Below are positions 25,087-34,983 of a DNA stretch of 64,000 nt, one piece after another (the first letter of the stretch is position 1; every line of letters begins with the position of its first letter). Origin of the DNA: Neckera pumila. Taxonomy: Eukaryota; Streptophyta; Bryopsida; Hypnales; Neckeraceae. The notes under the pieces are model-generated. The model searched no databases, had not been told where the DNA came from, and saw nothing but the letters and a program-made list of their open reading frames with translations. The stretch covers positions 932,501-996,500 of the forward strand of contig OZ018417.1 in the NCBI GenBank assembly GCA_963969595.1, given 5' to 3'. Made by a program: the position numbers and the translations under genes.

Positions 25087-26029
25087 ATGACAAGACTGTT
25101 GTTAAAGAGAAAGCAAAATGATATACTTTATACACTTCAAATTGGTATTAGTGAGAGAGATGCAACAAAGACTTTAAATGTTAGTAAGTAAGCTATATAG
25201 GGGCTCCACAAAAAGCATTTTTTAAATCAATGCAAAATTCTCAATTGGAGATAGATCATGCAAGATAATGAGTAGAATGGAGTGGTCTATTGTAATCAAT
25301 TTGACTAAAGGAAAGATGACTTTTGGTGTGGCCATGTGGTATTCTTGTATTTGAGTCAAAAATTAATAGATTCTCCTCGGATGGAAGAGCTTGGTATTGG
25401 ACATATGAACCAAAGGAACTTCAGATCAAACTTTTATTTCAATAGTTAATTATGGTGGTGGTTTGGGGATGGTATAGGAATCTATATCTATACACGGACT
25501 TGGTATGATGCACAAAATAGAAGGTCACTTCAATCAACATGGTTATCAAAAAAATTTAGAAAATATCTCTATGGTACAATTTGGAAGTTTAACTTAGATG
25601 CGCCAAAAATCATCTTTCAATAAGACAATGCACATATATGCACCTCTCATAGCATAAATTGGTGATTTTCTACACAACATTTTAGACTCTTATCTTAACT
25701 TGCTCAATCACCAAATAAAACTCTATGGAACATCTATGGGCGATTTAATCACTAGTAGAAAATGCAGGAATTTTGACAGAATTCTGTTGATTTGGACGCA
25801 TTGTCCCGGTCACTGTTTTGTTGATTTCAACAGAAATCTGTTAAAATTAACAAGTTTTTGTTGAAATCAACAAAACAATGACCAGGACAACGCGTCCGAA
25901 TCAACAAAATTCTGTTAAAATTCTTGCATTTTCTACTAGTGTTTTGAAAAAGAAATTAAATTTGATTGAACAAAGAGATTAATAGAATTGTGGCTCATGT
26001 AAAAAAAATCTTTTCTTCTATCACTACTA
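25087..26029 (+). pseudogene. Tc1/mariner-like transposase, degraded
   Basis: Pieces of a Tc1-type transposase appear in order but in changing frames with stops. There is an N-terminal helix-turn-helix region (RKQNDILYTLQIGISERDAT, KTLNVS), a central part (SDGRAWYWTYEPKE, then NYGGGLGMV), a DNAHICTSHS segment matching the second catalytic Asp block, a SPNKT segment, and MEHLWA, which matches the block with the third catalytic acid. The residue before DNA is a stop (TAA), where a CAA codon is usual. A MITE (25750-25941) interrupts the gene straight after the last block; beyond it the frame continues as LKKKLN. The protein cannot be functional. The element's own terminal repeats were not found. 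Confidence 0.75.
25750..25941. mobile_element. Foldback MITE with CACTAGTAGAAA ends
   Basis: The 192-base element is nearly one long palindrome. It starts CACTAGTAGAAAATGCAGGA and ends CATTTTCTACTAGTG, and the arms continue inwards through the ACAGAATTCTGTTGATT blocks. CACTA-type ends suggest a small CACTA (En/Spm) derivative. It lies inside the Tc1-like transposase relic and is therefore younger than that gene. A clean 3-base target duplication is not visible. Confidence 0.8.
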
Positions 26030-26390
26030 ACTAGTGTGACCCTATGCCATTGGCCCAATTTTCATCTACTCCCGGTTCCACTCCTGGTTCTACTTCTGAT
26101 TCTACTCCCAATTCTACTCCCGGTTCCACTCCCAGTACCAAGAACGTCACCAAAATCAAAGTAAAAGTAATTTTCTAAATTTTTAATCAATAAATACTTT
26201 GAAATTCAATAACTTTTGCACCACCACTTCAAACGCCACGAAACCAATCCGGTGCACCCCTTCTCGGCGAGAGCTTTCCGACGGGACCAAGCACGCGGCC
26301 GGAGGACGCACGGTCAGGAAATTGTCCATGCTACAAACAAAAAAAAACAAAAAAAAACAAAAAAAACAAACAGCCTCATTTAAGGTATTG
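26030..26390 (+). repeat. R1 element, first of a tandem pair
   Basis: It starts ACTAGTGTGACCCTATGCC. Unique part as in 18361-19120. The tail is a degenerate A7-C run (26335-26370), followed by CAGCCTCATTTAAGGTATTG. The next copy starts at once with ACTAGTGTGA, with no filler. Confidence 0.85.
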
Positions 26391-26770
26391 ACTAGTGTGA
26401 CCCTATGCTGTTGGCCCAATTTTCATCTACTCCCGGTTCCACTCCTAGTTCTATTTCCAATTCTACTCCCAGTTCTACTCCCGGTTTCACTCCTAGTAGC
26501 AAGAACGCCACCAAAATCAAAGTAAAAGTAATTTTCTAATTTTTTAATCAATAAATACTTTGAAATTCAATAACTTTTGCACCACCGCTCCAAACGCCAC
26601 AAAACCAAGCCGGTGCACCCCTCCTCGGCGAGAGCTTTCTGACGGTACCAAGCACGCGGCCGGGGGACGCACGGTCAGGAAGTTGTTTATGCTACAAACA
26701 AAACAAAACAAAACAAAACAAAACAAAACAAACAAACAAACAAACAAACAGCCTCATTTAAGGTATTGAT
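26391..26770 (+). repeat. R1 element, second of a tandem pair
   Basis: It starts ACTAGTGTGACCCTATGCTG. The tail is AAAACA repeats followed by four AAAC units, then CAGCCTCATTTAAGGTATTG. It follows the previous copy directly. The tandem pair interrupts the region where the transposase relic ends. Confidence 0.85.
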
Positions 26771-27031
26771 GATTGCAAAGACTTTTAGAAAGCATGTCCA
26801 GATAGCTAGTAGCTATACAAGAAGCCAAATTGAAAGGAAAAATGGACAAGTTCTTGAATAATTATCATACCAATACATAGAGAAGCTTCATTTATTTCCC
26901 CTTCTCATAAAATGCTAAGATTTTTTTCAAAACCTCTATAAATGTACAATACATTATACATATTATTTCAATAAATTTATCACTTCCCATTTCATGATTT
27001 CATTTTATCTATATAGTGTTCTAAATGCAAA

Positions 27032-27455
27032 ATTTACAATCACTACGACAGTTTTTAAGGTCACTAGAAATTGAGATTTTAACCCCTAAAGGACAATAAA
27101 ATCTCATATGTTTTTTTGAAGCCCTGAGTCATTGATTAGAAATAAAGTCAGGCCTACGGAGGGCAGCTTCGTTGGTAAGACGGAGGTTGTTCAAGTTCTG
27201 CTCCCAAGAAAATTGTTCCATTTTGCTCCAAGAAGCTGTGGATTTCCACCTCATCAAAACTTCAACGTCTGGTGTGCCCAAAATCCGCGCCAACTCCACT
27301 GTCATGGTTACACTCATCATGTTGCCCTTGTGTTGCCATGTTGAGGTGCAGTAGTGCGCAGAATATCGATGCGTGGAATTTGGGGGAAGACGCTGAAGGT
27401 CATGAGAGAACCCTCAAAGATCATGAGTTCATATTTACAATCACTACGACAGTTT
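27032..27455. repeat. Insert flanked by 23-base direct repeats
   Basis: ATTTACAATCACTACGACAG plus TTT occurs exactly at 27032-27054 and 27433-27455. The 378 bases between them include a TTAA-family-like end (TTAACCCCTAAAGG at 27079) and an unrecognised 63-codon frame on the minus strand. Confidence 0.8.
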
Positions 27456-27680
27456 GAGGCCTCTGATTGCAAATATGAATTCAACATTTGCAAATTTTAC
27501 TATGCATGGAAAATAAAAATTTCAGCGTTTTCCTTCGGGGACGAGCGAGGGTTCAGTTCACCCCACCCATTTGTCACTATCCCTCAAAAGAAGCAACAAC
27601 TGCCTCACACATATCACTTGTTTCACTTGAAGGTTACACTTGGAGGTATATAACTCTGTAGTCTTGTGCGCATTTTGCAG

Positions 27681-28441
27681 TACGTAAGCCACACATGAAC
27701 ATTGGAACGATTGGACATGTGGATCATGAAAAGACGACTCTTACAGCAGCAATTACCAAGGTTAGTCTGCCTCGATTTCACCTCGTCCATTGTTTAGTGA
27801 GATTGCCACACAAGGTATTGCGAATTTTAGATTGAAATAACTAGAGTTGTAGACAACTGTCAACCGAGCCTTTGTTTATGTTTGTTTCAGTTGAGCAGGT
27901 TTTGGCTGACGAGGGTAAGGGTAAGTCAAAAGCAACTGGGTATTACTATTGCCACTGTAAGCTCTTCTTAGTTGCATTTTCGAGCCTTTGCTCAAGCTGA
28001 TCACGTATCTAGTGCATTGGCTGCAACTGTTTCATTATATCAAGATCATTTAGCTCGAGTCTTTATTCTTACTAATTGGTGTTACTTATTTGGAGTAGGT
28101 GCATGCATGTTGAGTACGAAACAGAGAAACGTCACTATGCCCATGTTGATTGCCCAGGGCACTCTGATGACGTGAAATAATGTAAGGTTCATGGCTCGAT
28201 TCTACCAATCCCAGATTTTGCTTTCTTCTTTTTGGTCACTTGTCTGTAAGAGGACTCGCTTGCTTACAGTGGATCTCTTGAAGAGATCGAGGCTCATGTA
28301 ATTATACAGTTTGCTCTTACAGAAGATGATTACAGGTGCTGCACAAACGGATGGTGGGATTCTTGTTGTTTCAGCACCAGATGGACCTATGCCCCAGACT
28401 AAAGAGCATATATATATCCTTTTAGCTCGGCAGCTAGGTTG
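27681..28441 (+). pseudogene. Mitochondrial-type EF-Tu fragment, broken
   Basis: EF-Tu delivers aminoacyl-tRNA to ribosomes. Four pieces of the GTPase domain are present in order. 27681-27760 encodes [20 protein letters not shown] and TAAITK after a cag acceptor and before a GT donor. 27899-27956 encodes VLADEGK and GITIAT. 28099-28173 encodes [19 protein letters not shown]. 28326-28441 encodes [28 protein letters not shown] and LLARQ. The P-loop GHVDHGKT has become GHVDHEKT. About 15 codons are missing before GITIAT with a frameshift, a stop follows CPGHSDDVK, and two extra codons interrupt KEHILLARQ. The rest of the protein is absent. The intron-like gaps show that the copy came from genomic DNA. 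Confidence 0.85.
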
Positions 28442-28563
28442 GTAGATATTCTCGAACCAAATTTGTAAGGTTGTCATTTAAATGTTCGATGTGTTTTCCC
28501 CGTCATAAAGTTATGCAACCACATCCAATACATGATAGAATTGACAATTTCATTAAAATCATG

Positions 28564-28843
28564 GTTGACATGTCAGACAGAATTTTACTGTTCACAGACG
28601 AATCGGACGAATCGGACGAATCTGCGTTGACTGGCTGCAAACTTTGGAGGCCAATAACTTTTACAAAAATTGTTCAAATTGGGCATGTGATATGTTTTTC
28701 GGCATCTACAAAAACTGTAAATGCCGAAAATCATTTCATATGTCTAATTTGGATAATTTTTGCAAAAGTTATTGGCCTCCAAAGTTTGCAACCAATCAAC
28801 CCTAATTCCGTCCGATTCGTCCGATTCTGTCCGATATGACAAC
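28564..28843. mobile_element. Foldback MITE (280 bases)
   Basis: The arms are near-perfect inverted repeats: left end GTTGACATGTCAGACAG, right end its reverse complement with two or three changes. The inner arm contains AATCGGACGAATCGGACGAA and GGAGGCCAATAACTTTT on both sides. The loop is only about 17 bases. No coding sequence. Confidence 0.85.
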
Positions 28844-30730
28844 TCTGCTCATCAAGAACAATTTCGAAGTTGACAAGCCATGCAAAGAATAGCATGGCAT
28901 GTCAACTTTGGACGACCCTTAGAGGGGTTGAATATTTCTCTAATGGTGGCACTTGGAATACCACCATTTTGATGAAATTGCCATTAGAAGAGTATGATAC
29001 CTTGAGGTCTCAAGTTCTCAAATACAACAGGTCGGAATTGCATCATTGGTGGTTTTCTTGAACAAGTGACACAGTTCAAATGGAGCAGAAGACCTGAAGA
29101 GATTTGTTCATATGCCATATGAACTTTTCTTTATTGACTATAGCTTTGGACTCCCTCCGTTTGGAAACAGTGCATCCATTCTTAGTGCAATCACTATAGA
29201 GAATGGATACACTATTTCCAAACGGAGGGAGTATTAATTAAGATTGCATACACCGGTGGAGGCTGATATAGGAAACTGCTGAGTGAAGTTCTAGTCAATA
29301 TTTGGAAGTTATTCGTGCTGAAGACAAAGGAGCCACATACGGAATTATAGACAAGTTATGGACGCAGTTGAACGGACTTGAAGATGTTGGCAGCGTGGTT
29401 GGCAGTCATACATGACATTTTCTGTGTACGCTGGAGTCGAGTTCTGAGGCTTGTTGTGCTGTGCTTTGGACGCTGCTGATGTTGAGGTTGGGGCTGGAGC
29501 ACCAAGCAAAAAAGGTTTCCATATGCATGGAGGTCTAGCACTTTGGACAACAGAATACCTCGTTCCAAAGGAGAAGGCTGATACTTATTTACTTTGTAGG
29601 TGTTTATTCAAGGTTTCAAGTACTGCATGCCCTTTGCTTTTAGTAGATTTTTTCTTTTCGTTGGCACTTTTGCTCAAGGAATCACTGTCCCTTGTACACA
29701 CATCGGACAATTCCGAAAGAAAACAAATATGATTTTTTTAGTAGAATTTTAAAACAACTATGTTCTTTTTGTGAAACACTTGTGGTGTATATTGTCTGAA
29801 TAAAATTTCTAAAGTTAAAAAGAAGAAGAAAAGGACCAGTGTACCCCTTAGGTAATTTATTTTAAATGTTTTTCTCCAAAAGAGAAAATGACATGTGTAC
29901 TTGTTAGTACTTGTTTTTGGGTTTCCACACTTTTCCACAGTTTGTCACTACAGGCGTTCTATTTTGCTACTATGTCTGAATGAAATTTTTTCTTTTTAGA
30001 GACAAAATCACATGCCCTTTGTTAGTATTAAAATTTTCAGACTTGAGTTAACTTGAAGAAAAAGTGAAGCGAAATCATATCTAATACAAAATTTGCTAAA
30101 AAAATCTGAATATTTCACCATCTGGTTGTTGCCACTCTTAAGAGAAATTTCAAACCTTGAGAATAAACTTAAACCAAGTACCTAGTACCTAAAATCAAGT
30201 CCTATTTTTTTCCTAAAAGCAAACCAAATCTGCATGAGAAATCACCAAACTGTCTCCTATTAAAACTTGAGTAGATTATTATAGTGGCTATGCACGGGAG
30301 CTACTAGGCATGTATCACTCTCTCTTGCTTCAAGCTTTCAAATGCGGGCGAGTGTTTCGTACTGATTCTCTTACCCACTGTAGGAGCCTACAATGTGTTG
30401 CTTTTGGAAGTTATATGATATATTATCCAAGTAACTTATAATCAGATTCTACTTCCAACATCTTTCACTACAATTTGCTAATGTCGTTGAACAATTTCTT
30501 TTTAGCTGGATTGGGAATTGGTGAAGTCTTTCGGCGGTGGAGTTCGTTGCGAAGGTCGCGCAAGCAGAATGGGCGCTCCTGAGACTTCGAAATTCGGAAT
30601 TGTTGGCTCGATATGTGCTCAAGAATCACAGCTATGAGCTTCTGCACGATTGTTCGTTTCTGAAGTCGGATTTTGAATTTCTATCAATATCAGAGCCAAA
30701 ACAGGGACTATTTCAAGGTTTGCTTTCTTT
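28844..30730. other. Spacer with unassigned fragments
   Basis: It lies between the EF-Tu and isoaspartate methyltransferase fragments and may hold further captured pieces. The open frames at 28870-29061 and 29451-29732 are not recognisable. 29733-30400 is AT-rich without features. A 129-codon frame starts at 30537 and includes the PIMT exon at its end; its first half is unrecognised. Confidence 0.45.
29151..29231. mobile_element. Stowaway-like MITE (81 bases)
   Basis: CTCCCTCCGTTTGGAAA at the left and its perfect reverse complement at the right, with the inner arms also paired (CATTCTT/GAGAATG region). TA follows the right end. The ends match the Stowaway/mariner consensus CTCCCTCCGT. Confidence 0.85.
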
Positions 30731-30734
30731 TCAG

Positions 30735-30858
30735 TTTGGAGAGTCGGAGTCTGTGGTTGCCATTGAACATATTCCAGAGCTTGTGAAGAGATCCATTGAT
30801 GCCATCAAACAGATACCGGCTGGGGAGCTCATGGACGAGGGAAGTATCATTGTGCTTG
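30735..30858 (+). pseudogene. Protein-L-isoaspartate methyltransferase exon fragment
   Basis: One exon-like block between a polypyrimidine-cag acceptor and a GTAAGC donor encodes FGESESVVAIEHIPELVKRS, IDAIKQIPAGELMDEGSIIV and LG. The IEHIPELV motif and the following helix match the post-motif I segment of PIMT, the SAM-dependent repair enzyme for isoaspartyl residues. The SAM-binding DVGSGTGYL motif that should come just before, and the VGDGR motif after, are not found. It is therefore an isolated exon. Confidence 0.72.
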
Positions 30859-31400
30859 GTAAGCAGTACCTTCTCCGAGAGACATTTGCTTATTTACTTT
30901 ACACTGTGAATTCGTTTGTAAGTTAGCTCCAATGCACGATATTAACATTAGACTATATTATTCAACGCAAGTGGTTATCCTGAAGCTATAAAATCGAATT
31001 ATGAATTAAATCTCACATAATTATAGTGAACTCATGTTTGAATCGGTTTGAGACAATGGGTTGTCGGTAACTTGGAAAGTTGGTGGTTCTACTCAAGTCT
31101 AAGAACTGTGACTACACCCTCCATCGTGTAGAAATGAAGACCATTTTAGTTGTTACCGCAGTATTCATCTTGACAAATTTCTTTCATAAATGCATTGAAA
31201 ATGAGATACTTGGGTGGATGTTAGTGCCGTCCAAGTAAGGCATATTCCAAGGAGCACAATCTGTTGCATTCGACTCATAACAAGCATGATGTGCAATAAC
31301 TTCATACACTGCAAATTATGTGCTTCACCTTGAACTATATACACTAATTATGTGCTTCACCTAAATTTCCAACGCCCAACCAGTGCCCAAGCATTTGCAG

Positions 31401-31490
31401 ATTGAGGGTCTTCGCATGTCTGAAGAAGTGAGCTGGTATCTCAAAAAGAGGTTGGCTTATGGGTACAAGGCCAAGACCAAGAATAGTTGA
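31401..31490 (+). pseudogene. Ribosomal protein eL33 (RPL35A) exon fragment
   Basis: After a TTTGCAG acceptor the frame reads IEGLRMSEEVSWYLKKRLAY and GYKAKTKNS, then stops. This matches the central IEGVNTKEEVAWYLGKR..Y.YKAK region of the large-subunit protein eL33. The C-terminal half is missing and the stop falls early. The splice-like border shows a genomic source. The third housekeeping gene fragment within 4 kb. Confidence 0.78.
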
Positions 31491-32558
31491 CCCCAGTTCC
31501 AAGCGTTTGGTGCAAGGCAGTAACCTTCTCTTTCATCCCTCGTCAGCTCTCTTCTCTCTTCCACTTTTTGCTATAGTCTCGGTCATTGAGTTCTTTTGTT
31601 GGGTCAAGTGCAGAATTGATGGCCAGGTGTTCAGTGTTAGGCCTTACTTTTTAGTAATTACTTTCTAGGATATTTTGAGTATGGTTGAAATGTAGGCCTG
31701 TGATGCAGAATCATATCAAGAGACACTATATATGTTGTGGTTGAATTTCATTTTGGAATAACTTCCAAGGATGGCCTGAATGTTAACTGTTTATGCTGCC
31801 ATACAACAGACGCTGACGAGAACATGTGAAACAAATTATCCAAACTAAACTCGAAGGCCAAATTGTAATGATCGGAAGAGAAATTTACAATAGGAAATCA
31901 GACACACTAGAATATGATTTAGCCAATTTCCTTTGAGAGATGTACGAGGATTGGAGTCCAAGAAGCACGAGCCAGAAAAAGATCAAAAGGCAATGGTGAA
32001 TCGCAGAGCCTATCGAGAAAAGACTCCAATTATACTGAAGTTCACTATCTTCAATGAACAGATACGCCTCAGAAACTGTACCTCCAGTTGAATTCGAAGT
32101 GCTCCAGGCGAACTTATTATCTTCAATTGAGCCTATTCAACTTTCATTTGCTCCAGGGCTTCTCGGAGATGCATGTCAACACCGCAAGGAATGTCCCTAA
32201 ATAAAATACTCATTCAAATACATTCCCAGGATTTGCCGTAGTCAAGTTGAGGTCACAGAAGCTCGAGATACATATATGCACATGTTAAGCAGATAAAATC
32301 TGTGAAGGGACTTACAGAACAATCACAATGCATGTCTGCAGAACCGCTTCTCAACATGGTTTTCGGGCTCACAAAAGCAGGTGTTGGCTAGGTCGTCAAA
32401 TTTTAATGTTTTCCAGTGAAATTTACAGCAATCAGCTTGTCAACTCAACCCATGCAACTCAGACGTGTCAATAGTAAAGGCTGCTTGGAACAGCAATTAA
32501 CTCCTACAGTAAAGGTCTGAGGCACATTTCAGGCAAAAATTGTCAAAAGTTTCACTCT
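31491..32558. other. Spacer, no gene seen
   Basis: Mixed composition with short open frames only. I see no element ends or recognised protein. Confidence 0.55.
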
Positions 32559-33534
32559 TTAAGCCCCAAAGTGACATTCAATTTCTGGTGTTCAAAAACA
32601 TCATTGCTTTGAAGCTTTATGGATTTAAATGTCTTCAAGTTATACAAATCTCAACCATACAATCTTGTAGTGTACATGTTGTAGATGACATGTACAAAAT
32701 TTGAAGTCATTTGGCCACACACATTGCAAGGTCATAATGTTTTAGTGTTGAAAATGGATGCTGAAATTTCCCAAAAACACATTTGGAAGTGAAGTTTGAT
32801 TTCTAAACCTACTCAAATGAAAAAACTTTACACTAAAAAAAGATTCAAAAATAGTATAAAAACACATTTGTGAAAAAGAAATTCGTTCAATTCAATCATT
32901 GTGTCTACAAAACAGCTTTGAAATGTCAAAAATTAGCAAGAAAAATTGCAAAAAACACATCTAAAGCTGAACCTCCTTCTACTAGAATGCTTCTCAGTCA
33001 CTCATTAATTCTTGGATTAATATGAAATTTTAGCCACAAAAAATAGACTAGTATGTGCAACGTTTCCAAAAAGAATTATTGAAAATGGACTTTGTATGAA
33101 GAAGAAACAAGCCGCCAAAGTTCACTACACTCCAAAAATGGCAGGATTTTTAACTTCGAATTGCTCCCAAACATTCAAAACAACTTGGATTCATATGAAA
33201 ACTTTACCACAATAAGTATACTTCAAGGGGAACAAAATCCAACAAATTTTTCTGAAAATGAGCAATGAATGAAGGAGATACAAGGCCCCGAAGTTGAAGC
33301 CCTAAAATGCAGTTTGGTGAATTCAAATTGAACTTGTGAACTTCGATTGGCTTCCAAAAAATCAATACATCTTGGATTGATCTAAAAATTTTACCATGCA
33401 AACCAGAAGGAAGAATGCAACTTTCCCAACAAGTCTTATTGAATTTGGACCTTGAATGCAAAAGTTACAGCACTTTGAACTGGACTTGAAACTCTATGAG
33501 GACACTTTCTGTCCTCTTTGTCACTTTGGGGTTA
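32559..33534. mobile_element. TTAA-family element F4 (about 1.0 kb)
   Basis: The left end, TTAAGCCCCAAAGTGACA, and the right end, TGTCACTTTGGGGTTAG, are inverted repeats that differ at one or two positions. The start resembles that of F1-F3 (TTAACCCCTAAA). The interior is AT-rich, without a transposase frame. Confidence 0.6.
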
Positions 33535-34107
33535 GGGCAAAGAGAAAATGCTTTAAGAAAAAAAACTTAAAAATCAGTCATACAAATTCGTACTACAATG
33601 TTTGAAGTTAGAAAAAAAAGTTTTTTTTTTTTTTTTTTTTTCCTGAGCTTGCCTAACAAGGCCAACAAACTTTTTAATTCCTCCTAAAGTGAGATTTTTG
33701 CACTACACATTTGCATCTTATATTGTGTTAATTACATGCCTACTAAATTTCAAAATTAAGGAGGAGTTTTGCACCTACTGCCTGAAGCTCTTTGGGTTGC
33801 CTAAGAAGTTATTAAGTTAAGGATACTATAACTTTTAATCAAGGCACACAATCGGAAAAAAAATTATATTTCCCATCAAGGGTATACATGTTCACACTTT
33901 GCATAAAAAATCATGAACATCCCACCAAAATTGATGTTGTGCACAACTACCCGAGATTTCTTGTGCAGGTTGAATGATCACTTGGTCCTTTCTTCAAATA
34001 TCTTCAATATCGTGCCTATATCTTGCAAACTTCAATATCTTGGAAAATTACTCATCATACATTATTTATAATCAAAACAATTCATATCTTAAATCAGTAT
34101 GTCTGTC

Positions 34108-34225
34108 TATTTCAGTGAGATCTTTGGGACTATGAGTCCCCCGGTTGTGTTCTTGGTACCATCGAAAAGTCCTCAACAAGGAAGGGTGCACGAGCTTTGT
34201 TTCATAGCGTTTGGATTTACGATAG
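34108..34225 (-). repeat. R1 element, partial
   Basis: On the minus strand it shows the CCAAACGC box, AAGCTCGTGCACCCTTCCTT, a CTTTTCGATGGTACCAAGAA-like block and the start of a tail (GAGATCT). The 5' ACTAGTGTG end and the AAAC tail are missing. Confidence 0.6.
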
Positions 34226-34229
34226 GAAA

Positions 34230-34290
34230 TATTAGAAAAAAAATGGGGCCTCTGGAAGATTGCTCCACAACTCTCTAAGGACCCTGCAAA
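34230..34290 (-). repeat. GC-rich motif G1, copy 3
   Basis: On the minus strand: GGGTCCTTAGAGAGTTGTGG, AGCAATCTTCCAGAGGCCCC, a T run and TCTAAT. Confidence 0.55.
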
Positions 34291-34379
34291 TTAGTTTTTT
34301 TTTGTTACAAGTTGTTTTTTTCCCTACACTTGCTCATCTGAAGTGGTGATGTCAGATGCTCGAAAATGGTTTAAAATCG

Positions 34380-34465
34380 GAATACAAAGTATGAGAAAAT
34401 CAAGGTAAAGGTACTTTAATGCACCTTAATCTTGATTTTTTAACACTTTGTATTTGGACACACCT
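34380..34465. mobile_element. Small palindromic element P1, copy 2
   Basis: ATACAAAGTATGAGAAAATC, AAGGTAAAGGTACTTTAATG, CACCTTAATCTTGATTTTTT and AACACTTTGTATTTG: the same arrangement as at 13500-13600. Confidence 0.65.
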
Positions 34466-34983
34466 TGCACTTAAGCCAATTTGTGCCAAAAGAAAGGAAT
34501 GGACAAAAATAATACAGTGACCATCAACCACCAATTCTTTTTTTGGTAGCAATGTAAAGGACTAACGTCATTGGCATTTGGTGAGTTATAAGGTGAGAAG
34601 AGGATCTCTTTATAGATGCAGGTTAGTGGTAGGGTTAACAAACCGTGTAGGATATACCGTATGTGTAGGTCACTTTTGTAATCAACTAAGGAAAATTTGG
34701 AAGATGTCAAAATTTAAAAAATTATTTACAGATATTTCTAAAAATTTGAAATAATTGTTTTTGAAAAAAATTAGAAAAAGAAACACATTTACGCATGAAT
34801 AGAAAGAATCAATCCAAAATTAGGAGCATCTTCATAAAGCGCCAAAAACAAAAAAATTCCTATCTCCTTGTTGAATTGGGAAAACAGAACTATTTTAGCA
34901 AGACAGTGCCGAAACTGCCTTGCACGTATGATATATCTTCATTCATTGGTAAATAAATGAAGATACATATCTCACATGGGTTG

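Larger units (their letters stand above)
33535..34983. other. AT-rich repeat spacer
   Basis: It contains a T tract (about 33617-33642), a stretch near 33940-34000 resembling the right end of the TTAA family (ACTACCCGAGATTTCTTGTG), a partial R1 copy, a G1 motif and palindrome P1. No gene. Confidence 0.5.

Noticed and set aside
26199..26525. Frames reading through R1 elements (KFNNFCTTAPNATKPSRCTP-like)
   Set aside because: The same frames recur in several R1 copies but break at the simple-repeat tail and contain no known domain. They follow from repeat copy similarity.
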